Origin: Acidimicrobiales bacterium
GTDB taxonomy: Bacteria; Actinomycetota; Acidimicrobiia; Acidimicrobiales; Aldehydirespiratoraceae
Reading direction: 5' to 3'
Assembly: GCA_029247365.1 (NCBI GenBank)
Contig: JAQWLJ010000033.1
Span: 62,001 to 126,000 of the forward strand
DNA length: 64,000 bases
Both the position numbers and the translations under genes were made by a program. Under the pieces are notes generated by a model. The model was given only the letters and a program-made list of their open reading frames with translations. It ran no database searches and had not been told where the DNA came from. Within the stretch, counting starts at the first letter, position 1. Every line of letters starts with the position of its first letter. Positions 1 through 6,584 of this stretch are shown piece by piece.

Positions 1-98
1 AGTCGGTTGTCCGGCCAGGTGCGATCGAGGAGTTCCACAGCCGGGTAGGGCCGGTACTTCTCGAACGGCATTGCGCTGTTGGAAGGCGCTGGCGTCAT
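1..98 (-). CDS. leuA: 2-isopropylmalate synthase, N-terminal fragment (cut by window edge)
   Basis: Only the first 32 or so codons are present. The translation contains MPFEKYRPYPAVELLDRTWP, which matches the N-terminus of the long actinobacterial LeuA (family knowledge: it condenses acetyl-CoA with 2-ketoisovalerate, the first committed step of leucine synthesis). The ATG at 98 is preferred because a purine-rich Shine-Dalgarno stretch (GGGAGAG) lies 4-10 bases upstream; an in-frame ATG at 71 is the alternative. The gene is preceded by a hairpin and a leucine-rich leader peptide, which fits control by leucine supply and independently supports the identification. The rest of the gene lies outside the window. 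Confidence 0.85.
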   Translation of the reverse strand, partial: MTPAPSNSAMPFEKYRPYPAVELLDRTWPDNR

Positions 99-102
99 GG
101 AT

Positions 103-180
103 CTCTCCCTCGGGGGGTTGGCTGGCAAAAGGGTACTGAAAAGCGCAGAACCCCCCGAGCCACGAGGGCACGAGGGGTTT
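103..180 (-). promoter_or_regulatory. leuA attenuator: mutually exclusive RNA hairpins next to the ribosome binding site
   Basis: Read on the minus strand, CTCGGGGGGTT (159-149) is perfectly complementary to AACCCCCCGAG (119-109), an 11-bp stem with a 29-base loop. The 3' arm shares its last GAG with the leuA Shine-Dalgarno stretch GAGGGAGAG (111-103), so this hairpin should hide the ribosome binding site. Upstream, AACCCC (179-174) can pair with GGGGTT (154-149), which would break the first hairpin. No U-tract follows, so I infer translational rather than transcriptional attenuation. A ribosome stalled on the Leu codons of the upstream peptide would plausibly set which fold forms. Confidence 0.7.
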
Positions 181-205
181 GGCGGGCGCCGTTATGGGCG
201 CTCGC

Positions 206-244
206 CTACACGAGAAGAAGCAGGAACGAACGATGGTGCTCCAC
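206..244 (-). CDS. leucine-rich leader peptide (12 aa) controlling leuA
   Basis: A 13-codon frame GTG...TAG on the minus strand reads MEHHRSFLLLLV, with four consecutive leucine codons (CTG CTT CTT CTC) just before the end. It is too short for the ORF track. Its position between a good promoter and the hairpin in front of leuA is the classic arrangement of an amino-acid attenuator. The GTG lies about 8 bases after the putative -10 hexamer, so the peptide may itself be translated from a leaderless mRNA. The identification rests on codon content and position; no homology is needed. Confidence 0.75.
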   Translation of the reverse strand: MEHHRSFLLLLV

Positions 245-252
245 GAGGTAAC

Positions 253-280
253 ACGCTAATCCCACCCTGGCGATTGTCAA
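253..280 (-). promoter_or_regulatory. promoter of the leuA leader transcript
   Basis: On the minus strand a consensus -35 TTGACA (280-275) is followed, after 16 bases, by TAGCGT (258-253), a TANNNT-type -10. Transcription would start near 247-244, at or just before the GTG of the leader peptide. This is the best -35/-10 pair I found in the window. Confidence 0.65.
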
Positions 281-320
281 CCGCGGCACGACATCGACCC
301 TCCGGCGACGTCGCCGCCGC

Positions 321-506
321 TCAAGGCTCGACGACGAGTCCGTCGGCGAGCAACGCCGAAGTCCCGTCGGGATTCGTCACCACCACGTCCCAGCGTCGAA
401 CCTTCCCAAGCCCGCCGGCCTTGACCCGTATGGCAGCCGTGCTCATCTCACCGTGACACCAGATCCGGTCAGAGTCATCGACCCAGCCACGCTCCGAGGC
501 GGACAT
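321..506 (-). CDS. hypothetical 61-aa protein or remnant, TIG/IPT-like sequence
   Basis: A short frame follows the alpha/beta hydrolase gene by 33 bases on the same strand, and ends before the leuA leader promoter. The C-terminal part (WDVVVTNPDGTSALLADG) has the beta-strand pattern and VTNPDG turn seen in TIG/IPT immunoglobulin-like domains, but a full TIG domain needs about 80-90 residues. The open frame continues upstream of the ATG to the hydrolase stop codon, which lies in the same reading frame. No signal peptide or clear ribosome binding site is visible. It could be a small real protein, the remnant of a larger one, or chance. Function unknown. Confidence 0.3.
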   Translation of the reverse strand: MSASERGWVDDSDRIWCHGEMSTAAIRVKAGGLGKVRRWDVVVTNPDGTSALLADGLVVEP

Positions 507-539
507 CGTCGGGCTGGGCGCGAACAGGCTCGAGACGTC

Positions 540-1388
540 TTAGTTGAGGCCAGCCAAGAAGTCGGTGACGGCGGCACGGAAAACGTCATTCTTGTCGCCC
601 GCCACCATGTGAGCGGCGTCGGCAACATCGACGTAGCTCACATCGGGAACCTGGGCAAGGAAGCGACGCGCCCCCTCTTCGGAGACGACGTCACTCATGC
701 GGCCGCGTACCAGGAGCTTGGGCACGTCAATCCGGTGCATGCATTCGGTCAACATGACTGGGTCGAACATTTTCGCCGGGTCGCCTTGAGGATCCGGCAT
801 CAGAAAGGCCGGATCCCAGTGCCAATACCAGCGGCCGTTTCGCTCTCGCAGGTTCTTTCGCAGCCCGGCAGGGTCGATGGCGCGGTCGGCGCGCGGGGCG
901 TACGCCGCCACCACTTCAGCAGCCTCTTCCAGGGATCCGAAACCCGTCTCGACGTGGGCCCGGAGGAAGTCGCCGATGCGATTGGTTCCAGTGCGTTCCA
1001 TTTCTGGAACGATGTCGACCAAAATCAGCCCACGGCCGCTGCCCGGCCGCAGGCCACCCATGGCGCGGATGGCGGTGAGTCCACCGAGTGATGCTCCGAC
1101 CACTACCGGGTCGTGCCCGAGTTGATCGAACACCGCAACCAGGTCACCGGCGTAGTCATCGAGACCGTAGGAACCCGTCGGGTCCCAGGCACTTTCACCG
1201 TGACCCCGTAGGTCGACTGTGATCGCACACCAGCCGGTCTCGGCGACGACAGCGGCGGCCCGACCCCACGAATGCCGGGTCTGGCCGCCACCATGCAGGA
1301 ACACCACCGGCGGATCTGTCGAGTCGCCGTACCGGTCGGCCGTCAACGACAGCGCACCCGCGGAGAAGGTGATCGTCTCCGATTCCAT
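540..1388 (-). CDS. alpha/beta-fold hydrolase
   Basis: A 282-residue hydrolase with the standard alpha/beta layout: an HGGG oxyanion motif near residue 32, DLRGHGES around 59-66, the nucleophile elbow GASLGG with Ser near 100, and a late Asp and a His in AAHMVAGD. The cap region holds a Trp-rich stretch (WYWHWDP) that may shape an aromatic or acyl pocket. The ATG at 1388 is chosen because it removes an atypical N-terminal tail of the 293-aa ORF and leaves a divergent promoter region before the next gene; 1421 is the alternative. Substrate unknown; ester, epoxide or C-C bond hydrolases share this fold. It is divergent to an amidohydrolase-like gene across a palindromic site. Confidence 0.8.
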   Translation of the reverse strand: MESETITFSAGALSLTADRYGDSTDPPVVFLHGGGQTRHSWGRAAAVVAETGWCAITVDLRGHGESAWDPTGSYGLDDYAGDLVAVFDQLGHDPVVVGASLGGLTAIRAMGGLRPGSGRGLILVDIVPEMERTGTNRIGDFLRAHVETGFGSLEEAAEVVAAYAPRADRAIDPAGLRKNLRERNGRWYWHWDPAFLMPDPQGDPAKMFDPVMLTECMHRIDVPKLLVRGRMSDVVSEEGARRFLAQVPDVSYVDVADAAHMVAGDKNDVFRAAVTDFLAGLN

Positions 1389-1404
1389 GCAGGCCGACCG
1401 TACC

Positions 1405-1422
1405 GGTGACGATATGGTCACC
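1405..1422. promoter_or_regulatory. palindromic operator between divergent genes
   Basis: GGTGAC-gatatg-GTCACC is a perfect 6+6+6 inverted repeat in the short gap between the divergent hydrolase (start 1388) and amidohydrolase-like gene (start 1448). Both strands carry a TANNNT hexamer at its centre (TATGGT plus, TATCGT minus), so a bound dimeric repressor would block both promoters. No regulator gene lies next to it. Confidence 0.45.
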
Positions 1423-1447
1423 CACCACTGGGCTCCAGGGAGGATCT

Positions 1448-2371
1448 ATGGCCTTTCCCGAAGACATCGGCGTCATCGACACGATGATGGGCACGACCGC
1501 CGGAACCACCGGCAAGAACCGCTACGCGTTCCTCGACCGGGCCCTGAAGGACGCAGAGTCGGCGAACATGAACTTCCCGGCGCAGTACATGTTCAAGGAT
1601 GTTCCGTTCTCCGACCAGGCCCGCGATACCGATGGAAACCTCCAGGAGCCGCCCCAGGGACCCGACCTGCTCCTGCCGTTCATGGACCGCAGCAATGTCG
1701 AGCTCGCCATGGTGGGCCTCAGAGCCGATGGCACAGGCGAGGGTGTTCGGTGCGTGACCGAGCACCCTGACCGATTCATTCCTTGCTTCGAGCCCGACCC
1801 CAACGATGGCGTCGAGGCGATCCGTCAGATCCGGCGCCTTCACGACGAGTTCGGGCTGAAAGCCATTACTGCGTTTCCCTCGGGGCGCATGCCGCAGGTC
1901 CCGATCGATGCGCCGCTGATGTACCCGCTCTACGCATTGTGCTGTGAGCTCGACATCCCAATCTTCTGCTGCGCCGGAATTCCCGGCCCGCGAGTGCCGG
2001 CCGCGCCGCAGCATGTCGAGCGCATCGATCAGGTCATGTACGACTTCCCGGAGTTGACCTTTGTGACCCGCCATGGCTGCGAGCCATGGGAGGACCTGGC
2101 AGTCAAGCTGATGCTCAAGTGGCCCGGCTTGCACTACTCCACATCTGCCTTCGCACCAAAGCACTACCCCACCGCGATCATCGACTACGCCAACACCCGA
2201 GGCGCCGACAAGATCATCTACGCGGGGTACTTCCCGATGGGGCTCTCGCTCGACCGAATTTTTGAACAGCTGCATCACGTCCCCTTCAAGCAGCATGTGT
2301 GGCCAAAGTTCCTTCGGGACAACGCTCGACGGGTCCTGCGCCTCGACGATGGCCCCGTGCCAGTCGAGTAA
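1448..2371 (+). CDS. amidohydrolase_2-family TIM-barrel protein with altered metal site
   Basis: A 307-residue protein resembling the amidohydrolase-related (PF04909-type) TIM-barrel hydrolases and decarboxylases: a long alternating alpha/beta pattern, RHGCEPWEDL near the position of a metal-ligand His strand, and a C-terminal DNARRVLRL that matches the usual closing helix of the family. The start is set by a strong ribosome binding site (AGGGAGG) 5 bases before the ATG. The usual N-terminal H-x-H ligand pair is absent (the strand reads IDTMMG), and the place where SDYPH is usual reads YAGYFPMG, lacking the catalytic Asp. The protein may therefore use another metal arrangement or be non-catalytic. 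Substrate unknown. Confidence 0.7.
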   Translation: MAFPEDIGVIDTMMGTTAGTTGKNRYAFLDRALKDAESANMNFPAQYMFKDVPFSDQARDTDGNLQEPPQGPDLLLPFMDRSNVELAMVGLRADGTGEGVRCVTEHPDRFIPCFEPDPNDGVEAIRQIRRLHDEFGLKAITAFPSGRMPQVPIDAPLMYPLYALCCELDIPIFCCAGIPGPRVPAAPQHVERIDQVMYDFPELTFVTRHGCEPWEDLAVKLMLKWPGLHYSTSAFAPKHYPTAIIDYANTRGADKIIYAGYFPMGLSLDRIFEQLHHVPFKQHVWPKFLRDNARRVLRLDDGPVPVE

Positions 2372-2457
2372 GTCTGCGACCAGCAGGCCCCCCTCGACCC
2401 GAAGTTGACCGCCGAAACGAACGAGTTCCATGGTCGGAACCAGTCGGGCTGGCAGGC

Positions 2458-3330
2458 ATGCTTGAGCCCGTGGACGAACTTCGCTGGTCGGCACCCGAAC
2501 TCGACCTTCGAGCCCCCCTTCTCGTGACCGCGTTCGAGGGGCTGTTTGACGTCGGTGGTGCAGCGACGGGCGCAGTGCAGTCGCTGCGGAACGGCCCTAC
2601 GGTCGCGCTCGGCGAGATCGACGCCGACCCCTTCTTCGACTTCACGGAACGACGCCCGATGGTCCGGGTAGCCGACGACGGCCGTCAGGTCATCGACTGG
2701 CCCGAGAACCGGATCGATGCGCTTCCGCTGCCCGAGGACAGCCGCGACCTCGTGCTACTCGAAGGTGTCGAACCCCATCTCCTGTGGCGCACCTTCAGCA
2801 GCGCGGTCGCGTCGGTAGCCGAACGGGTCGGTGCGGCGATGGTCGTCACCCTCGGCGCAATGATCGCCGAGATCCCCCACACCCGACCCCCGACGATCAC
2901 AGGCTCCACCACCGATCCCGACCTGGCCCGGGCCATGCGCCTCGACCAGCCCTCCTACCAGGGCCCAACAGGGGTGATCGGCGTGTTGCACCAGCATCTC
3001 GAGGAAGTCGGGATCCCGGCGGTTTCGCTACGGGCCTCGGTCCCTCACTACGTCTCAGGTTCACCCAACCCCAAAGCGTCGCGGGCGCTGCTCGAACGCT
3101 TCGAACGCATCACAGGCGTCCGGACCCGATGGTCCGATCTCGATGCCGAGGCTCGGGAGTGGGAGGCCCGGGTCAATGAGGCAATGGCGGACGACGGGGA
3201 CATCGTCCACTACGTGCGGCGTCTCGAAGAGCGCTTCGACCAGCGTGCCCAGGCCGACATGCCTGACGCCGACGACCTCGCCGCCGAATTCGAACGCTTC
3301 CTCCGACACCAAGACGACACCGACGACTGA
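2458..3330 (+). CDS. PAC2-family protein (proteasome assembly chaperone-like)
   Basis: The 290-residue product has the features of the actinobacterial PAC2 family: an early LLVTAFEGLFDVGGAATGA segment, an FFDFTERRPMV motif, a central VVTLGAMIAEIPHTRPP stretch, and GVLHQHLEEVGIPAVSLRAS before a conserved VPHYVSGSPNPKAS. Homologues occur in actinobacteria that possess 20S proteasomes; the bacterial role is not settled. The ORF track starts at 2299 inside the previous gene; the ATG at 2458 is chosen as the first Met in front of the conserved part, although its ribosome binding site is weak. It is followed 1 base later by prmA, so the two are probably co-transcribed. Confidence 0.85.
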   Translation: MLEPVDELRWSAPELDLRAPLLVTAFEGLFDVGGAATGAVQSLRNGPTVALGEIDADPFFDFTERRPMVRVADDGRQVIDWPENRIDALPLPEDSRDLVLLEGVEPHLLWRTFSSAVASVAERVGAAMVVTLGAMIAEIPHTRPPTITGSTTDPDLARAMRLDQPSYQGPTGVIGVLHQHLEEVGIPAVSLRASVPHYVSGSPNPKASRALLERFERITGVRTRWSDLDAEAREWEARVNEAMADDGDIVHYVRRLEERFDQRAQADMPDADDLAAEFERFLRHQDDTDD

Positions 3331-3331
3331 C

Positions 3332-4105
3332 GTGCACCATCTCGTCGTCCTTCCCGCCGGCGAGGATCGCGAACTACTTGCCGACGCACTCTGGATGGCC
3401 GGCGCAGTCGGGGTCGAAGATCTCAGCGCTGCCGTCCGAGGGGCCTTCACCGACTCCGGCATCGCCAAGACGGTCGCCACCCAACTGGGAGGCACGGTCG
3501 AAGTCGTGGCCGACCCCGACGGCCTCGACGCGTGGCGCGCCCATGCAACGGTTCATCAGGCGGGACCATTCACCGTCCGACCCCCTTGGCTCGACTCCCA
3601 CCCCGAAGCCGTCGATCTCGTGATCGACCCCCGGCACGCGTTTGGAAGCGGAAGCCATCCGTCGACCCGGCTCGCCCTCGAAATCCTTGCGTCGGCCGTC
3701 ACCACCGGGGATCACGTCCTCGATGTAGGAACAGGCAGTGGCATCCTCGCAATCGGCGCAGCCCGATTGGGCGCGGGCTACGTGGTTGCCGTCGACACCG
3801 ACCCGAACGCCGAGACCGCAGTGCGGGCCAACGCTGAAGCGAACGGTGTCGGTTCGCTCGTCGCCTTTACCCGCGCCGACGGCGTAACCCTTCGTGGCAC
3901 TCACGATCTCGGCGTCTGCAACATGACGATCGACCTGCACGAGGAGATCGGGCCCACCGTCGCCGAGCGAACCACCATTGGCCGTATGGTCGTGGCCGGC
4001 ATCCTCGTCGGCGACCAGGAGAAGCGTGCCGTTGCCGCCCACGCTCGCACCGAGATCCTCGACCGCCGTGCCGACGGCGACTGGGCAGCCCTCTTGTTGG
4101 GGTGA
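3332..4105 (+). CDS. prmA: ribosomal protein L11 methyltransferase-like SAM methyltransferase
   Basis: The start is a GTG one base after the stop of the PAC2 gene. The 257-residue protein carries the PrmA hallmark HAFGSGSHPSTRL (residues about 102-114) and the SAM-binding motif VLDVGTGSGILAIGAARLGA (about 129-148), followed by an acidic VDTDPNA ribose contact. PrmA methylates lysines and the N-terminus of ribosomal protein L11. The motif that normally reads NILA in PrmA is CNMTID here, so substrate specificity may differ; a related small-molecule or protein methyltransferase is possible. Length fits a PrmA with a short N-terminal substrate domain. Confidence 0.8.
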   Translation: MHHLVVLPAGEDRELLADALWMAGAVGVEDLSAAVRGAFTDSGIAKTVATQLGGTVEVVADPDGLDAWRAHATVHQAGPFTVRPPWLDSHPEAVDLVIDPRHAFGSGSHPSTRLALEILASAVTTGDHVLDVGTGSGILAIGAARLGAGYVVAVDTDPNAETAVRANAEANGVGSLVAFTRADGVTLRGTHDLGVCNMTIDLHEEIGPTVAERTTIGRMVVAGILVGDQEKRAVAAHARTEILDRRADGDWAALLLG

Positions 4106-4148
4106 ACCGACCCTGACCGCCGACTCGCGCACCTCGGCATGGGCCTCC

Positions 4149-4154
4149 TAGAGT
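4149..4154 (+). promoter_or_regulatory. -10 hexamer of a probable leaderless transcript
   Basis: TAGAGT lies exactly 7 bases before the ATG at 4162, and no Shine-Dalgarno sequence is visible in front of that ATG. This spacing puts the transcription start at the start codon, as in actinobacterial leaderless genes. No clear -35 is seen. Confidence 0.4.
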
Positions 4155-4161
4155 CACCGCA

Positions 4162-4689
4162 ATGGCACGAATCGATGTCCCCACCGGGCCTGGCCTTGAG
4201 CGCGAGCGCCTGCTCGCGATGCACCTCGACGTCGCCATGGGCATGGCCGCATACGCCGAGGCCGTCTACACGAAGACGTCCCTCCCTCCGAGGGTTCGCG
4301 AGGTCGCTCGGTTCCGGATCGCACGAGCCAACAGCTGCCCCGTCTGCCTCAACACCAGGTCTCCGCTCGCCACGGCCGACGGGTTTGACGAGTCGACCGT
4401 TGACAACGTCGTCACGTGCGACGTCGGTGCCCTTGACATGCTTGGCGAGCTCGATGAGCGGGAACAACTCGCAGGCGATTTCGCCGACCGATTCGCCGGA
4501 GACCATCACTCGATTGACGACACCTTGATGGTCCGGCTCCAGCAACACTTCTCTGACATCGAGATCATTGAGCTGACCGCCCTGTGCGCCATGACGCTCG
4601 GCAACGGGCGCCTCCTTACGGTGCTCGGGGTTGAGGCCGACGACGAGGGGCATTACCTCCTGACCGAAACAGCGCAGACCACCCCGTGA
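4162..4689 (+). CDS. AhpD-like / carboxymuconolactone decarboxylase-family protein
   Basis: A 175-residue all-helical protein with the family signature: PPRVREVARFRIARANSCPVC, in which CPVC (Cys59, Cys62) is the redox pair of AhpD-like peroxidase-related proteins. The His that usually follows the CxxC by a few residues is not present (CPVCLNTRS), so classic alkylhydroperoxidase chemistry is uncertain. The gene overlaps the next alpha/beta hydrolase by 4 bases (GTGA), which indicates translational coupling. The start codon lacks a ribosome binding site and has a -10-like hexamer 7 bases upstream, consistent with leaderless translation. Confidence 0.75.
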   Translation: MARIDVPTGPGLERERLLAMHLDVAMGMAAYAEAVYTKTSLPPRVREVARFRIARANSCPVCLNTRSPLATADGFDESTVDNVVTCDVGALDMLGELDEREQLAGDFADRFAGDHHSIDDTLMVRLQQHFSDIEIIELTALCAMTLGNGRLLTVLGVEADDEGHYLLTETAQTTP

Positions 4690-5504
4690 CCGTGACCATC
4701 ACCTCGACCGACGGTGTCCACGTCGCACTCCACGACCTGGGTGGGGATGGTCTACCCCTGCTGTTCGTGCACGCCACCGGCTTCCACGGCAACTGCTACC
4801 GGCAGATTGCCCGCCGCCTCCATGACGTCCGCCACTGTTGGGCCCCGGACCTCCGCGGCCATGGCGACACCAACGTCCCCAACGACGACCGGTTCGACTG
4901 GGCTGGGATGGCCGAGGATCTGTGTGCCGTTCTCGACCAAATGGGGCTCGATGAGCCGATCGACTTCGTCGGCCATTCGATGGGCGGCGCCACGATCCTC
5001 GCTGCTGAGCTGATGCGACCCGGGTCGATTCGCGCCGCGTGGCTTTTCGAGCCGATCGTGTTCCCCGACGCACCTGTCGCCGCCGACAGCACCCTGGCCG
5101 CCGGCGCTCGTCGGCGACGGGCGATCTTCCCTGATCAGGAGGCTGCCATCGAGCGCTACCGCTCGCGGCCACCGTTCGACGCGATCGATCCAGAGGTGCT
5201 CAACGACTACGTCCGCTACGGCTTTGGGCCGCACCCCGATGGTGTCATCCTGAAATGCCTTCCGAATAGCGAGGCAGCGACCTTCGAAAACACCGACCGC
5301 ACCCTGTACCCACGGGTCCAAGCCGTCAACGCAACCGTCACCGTGATCGGGTCGACCGATGGCGGACCGCCAGCCCGGTTTGCCGCCGGCGTGGCCGACG
5401 CAGTACCCGGCGCCCAGCTCGTCGTGTGGGAGGGCGAGACTCACTTCGGCCCCTTCACCAACCCCGAACGAGCAGCGACAGAGATCCGATCACTCATCTT
5501 GTGA
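4686..5504 (+). CDS. alpha/beta-fold hydrolase
   Basis: A 272-residue hydrolase starting at GTG within the stop region of the AhpD-like gene. Visible elements are LLFVHATGFHG (oxyanion region), APDLRGHGDT, the nucleophile elbow FVGHSMGG with Ser at about 98, and a C-terminal GETHFGPF with the catalytic His. Distribution of motifs and length match general esterase, haloperoxidase-like or lactonase members; the substrate cannot be told from sequence. Coupling to an AhpD-like redox protein suggests a joint role, possibly in oxidative detoxification, but this is only inference. It ends in front of a strong hairpin. Confidence 0.8.
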   Translation: MTVTITSTDGVHVALHDLGGDGLPLLFVHATGFHGNCYRQIARRLHDVRHCWAPDLRGHGDTNVPNDDRFDWAGMAEDLCAVLDQMGLDEPIDFVGHSMGGATILAAELMRPGSIRAAWLFEPIVFPDAPVAADSTLAAGARRRRAIFPDQEAAIERYRSRPPFDAIDPEVLNDYVRYGFGPHPDGVILKCLPNSEAATFENTDRTLYPRVQAVNATVTVIGSTDGGPPARFAAGVADAVPGAQLVVWEGETHFGPFTNPERAATEIRSLIL

Positions 5505-5651
5505 GCGGAATCACCTCCACGAGTGACTTGGGCTCGAGGCCACCCGAAACCCGCATCGTTGGTACCTCCCGGTCACCCGCCGGATCAGCTCGCAGAGCAA
5601 GTTCCCACTCGTCGGCGCTGGACTTGCGGCAACGGTGACCGCTGTCGAGGA

Positions 5652-5673
5652 GACCACTGGCCGACCAGTGGTC
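5652..5673. terminator. hairpin between convergent genes
   Basis: GACCACTGG-ccga-CCAGTGGTC is a perfect 9-bp stem with a 4-base loop, in the 238-base gap between two converging genes (stop at 5504 plus, stop at 5743 minus). It has no T-tract on either side, so it is a candidate bidirectional, hairpin-only terminator of the type proposed for actinobacteria. Nothing else is visible in the gap. Confidence 0.45.
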
Positions 5674-5742
5674 TGGGCCACGAGCCACCTCCAAACTATC
5701 GCCAGCCAGAGCGTCGTCGTCCGCGACCGCCGCTGAGCCCGC

Positions 5743-6546
5743 TCACATCCGGAAGGTCCCGTCGAGCGTCACTTTCCATGCCGCGCCGGCGGTCGTTCCC
5801 CCGTCGACGGGCACGCTCACCCCAGTGACGAAGCTGGCCATATCCGATGCCAGAAACGCGACCACCGCCGCACACTCCTCAGGTGACCCCATTCTGCGAA
5901 GCGGCGTGGGGTGATGGTCTACCGACATGGCACCGCTCGTCGCTGCGAGGTCGGAGTCACCAGTCGTGGGGATCATGTCGGGCGCGACCGCATTAACCCG
6001 CACACCTCGGTCCGAGAGCTCGAGTGCAAGAGTCTTTGTGAACTGCTCGACCGCCGCCTTCATCGCCCCGTAGATCCCAAACCCAGGGGCCGCATGGTGC
6101 GCCTCGACAGAGGTGACATTGACGATCGCCGCGCCGTCGCTAAGTCGGTCCATCGCAGCGCGCACACAGTTGGTGACTGTCCCAAAGTTCTCTGCGATCA
6201 GTGCTGCCTCGCCCTTTGCGGTCACATCGGCAAATTCGGCATGGAAGCCACCGCCGACATTATTGACAAGCACGTCGACCGGGCCAAGCGAGTCGGCCAC
6301 CGCAGCGAAAAAACTCTCAACGGCATCAGCATTACGAACGTCGAACACACCAGTGTGGACACGTCGCCCTGTCGCCTCGATTGCGGCGGCAGTCGCTGCC
6401 AGCCCTTCAGCGTCGCGATCACACACGGCGAGGTGCGCGCCGAAACGGGCGAGCGTCCGTGCAGTAGCGGCGCCGATACCCCAGGCCGCGCCGGTGACCA
6501 CGGCGACTCGGTCGGTCATCAGGATCCGCTCGGGATTGAGCTCCAC
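5743..6546 (-). CDS. short-chain dehydrogenase/reductase (SDR)
   Basis: A 267-residue classical SDR: TGAAWGIG cofactor motif (residues about 18-25), NNVGGG in place of the usual NNAG, and the catalytic triad Ser146, Tyr159, Lys163 in the YGAMK motif. The acidic residue after the second strand (VCDRD) suggests NAD preference over NADP. The GTG at 6546 is chosen because GAGGGAGG lies 5 bases upstream; the ATG at 6519 is weaker. The C-terminal FLASDMASFVTGVSVPVDGG is typical of fatty-acyl or steroid-type SDRs. It is divergent to a thiolase-like gene, so a role in acyl or sterol catabolism is plausible but unproven. Confidence 0.85.
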   Translation of the reverse strand: MELNPERILMTDRVAVVTGAAWGIGAATARTLARFGAHLAVCDRDAEGLAATAAAIEATGRRVHTGVFDVRNADAVESFFAAVADSLGPVDVLVNNVGGGFHAEFADVTAKGEAALIAENFGTVTNCVRAAMDRLSDGAAIVNVTSVEAHHAAPGFGIYGAMKAAVEQFTKTLALELSDRGVRVNAVAPDMIPTTGDSDLAATSGAMSVDHHPTPLRRMGSPEECAAVVAFLASDMASFVTGVSVPVDGGTTAGAAWKVTLDGTFRM

Positions 6547-6571
6547 AGTGCCTCCCTCGGTCGAGTCGCCC

Positions 6572-6577
6572 TACCCT
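6572..6577 (+). promoter_or_regulatory. -10 hexamer of a probable leaderless transcript
   Basis: TACCCT is 7 bases before the ATG at 6585. No ribosome binding site precedes that ATG. The gap to the divergent SDR gene is only 38 bases, so a leaderless start is the simplest reading. Confidence 0.4.
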
Positions 6578-6584
6578 ACGCCGC

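Noticed and set aside
109-159. leuA hairpin as a rho-independent terminator
   Set aside because: No T-tract follows the stem, and its 3' arm runs into the leuA ribosome binding site, so occlusion of translation fits better.
1418-2494. 358-aa minus-strand ORF opposite the amidohydrolase-like gene
   Set aside because: Antisense shadow; the plus-strand frame has a strong ribosome binding site and a family pattern.
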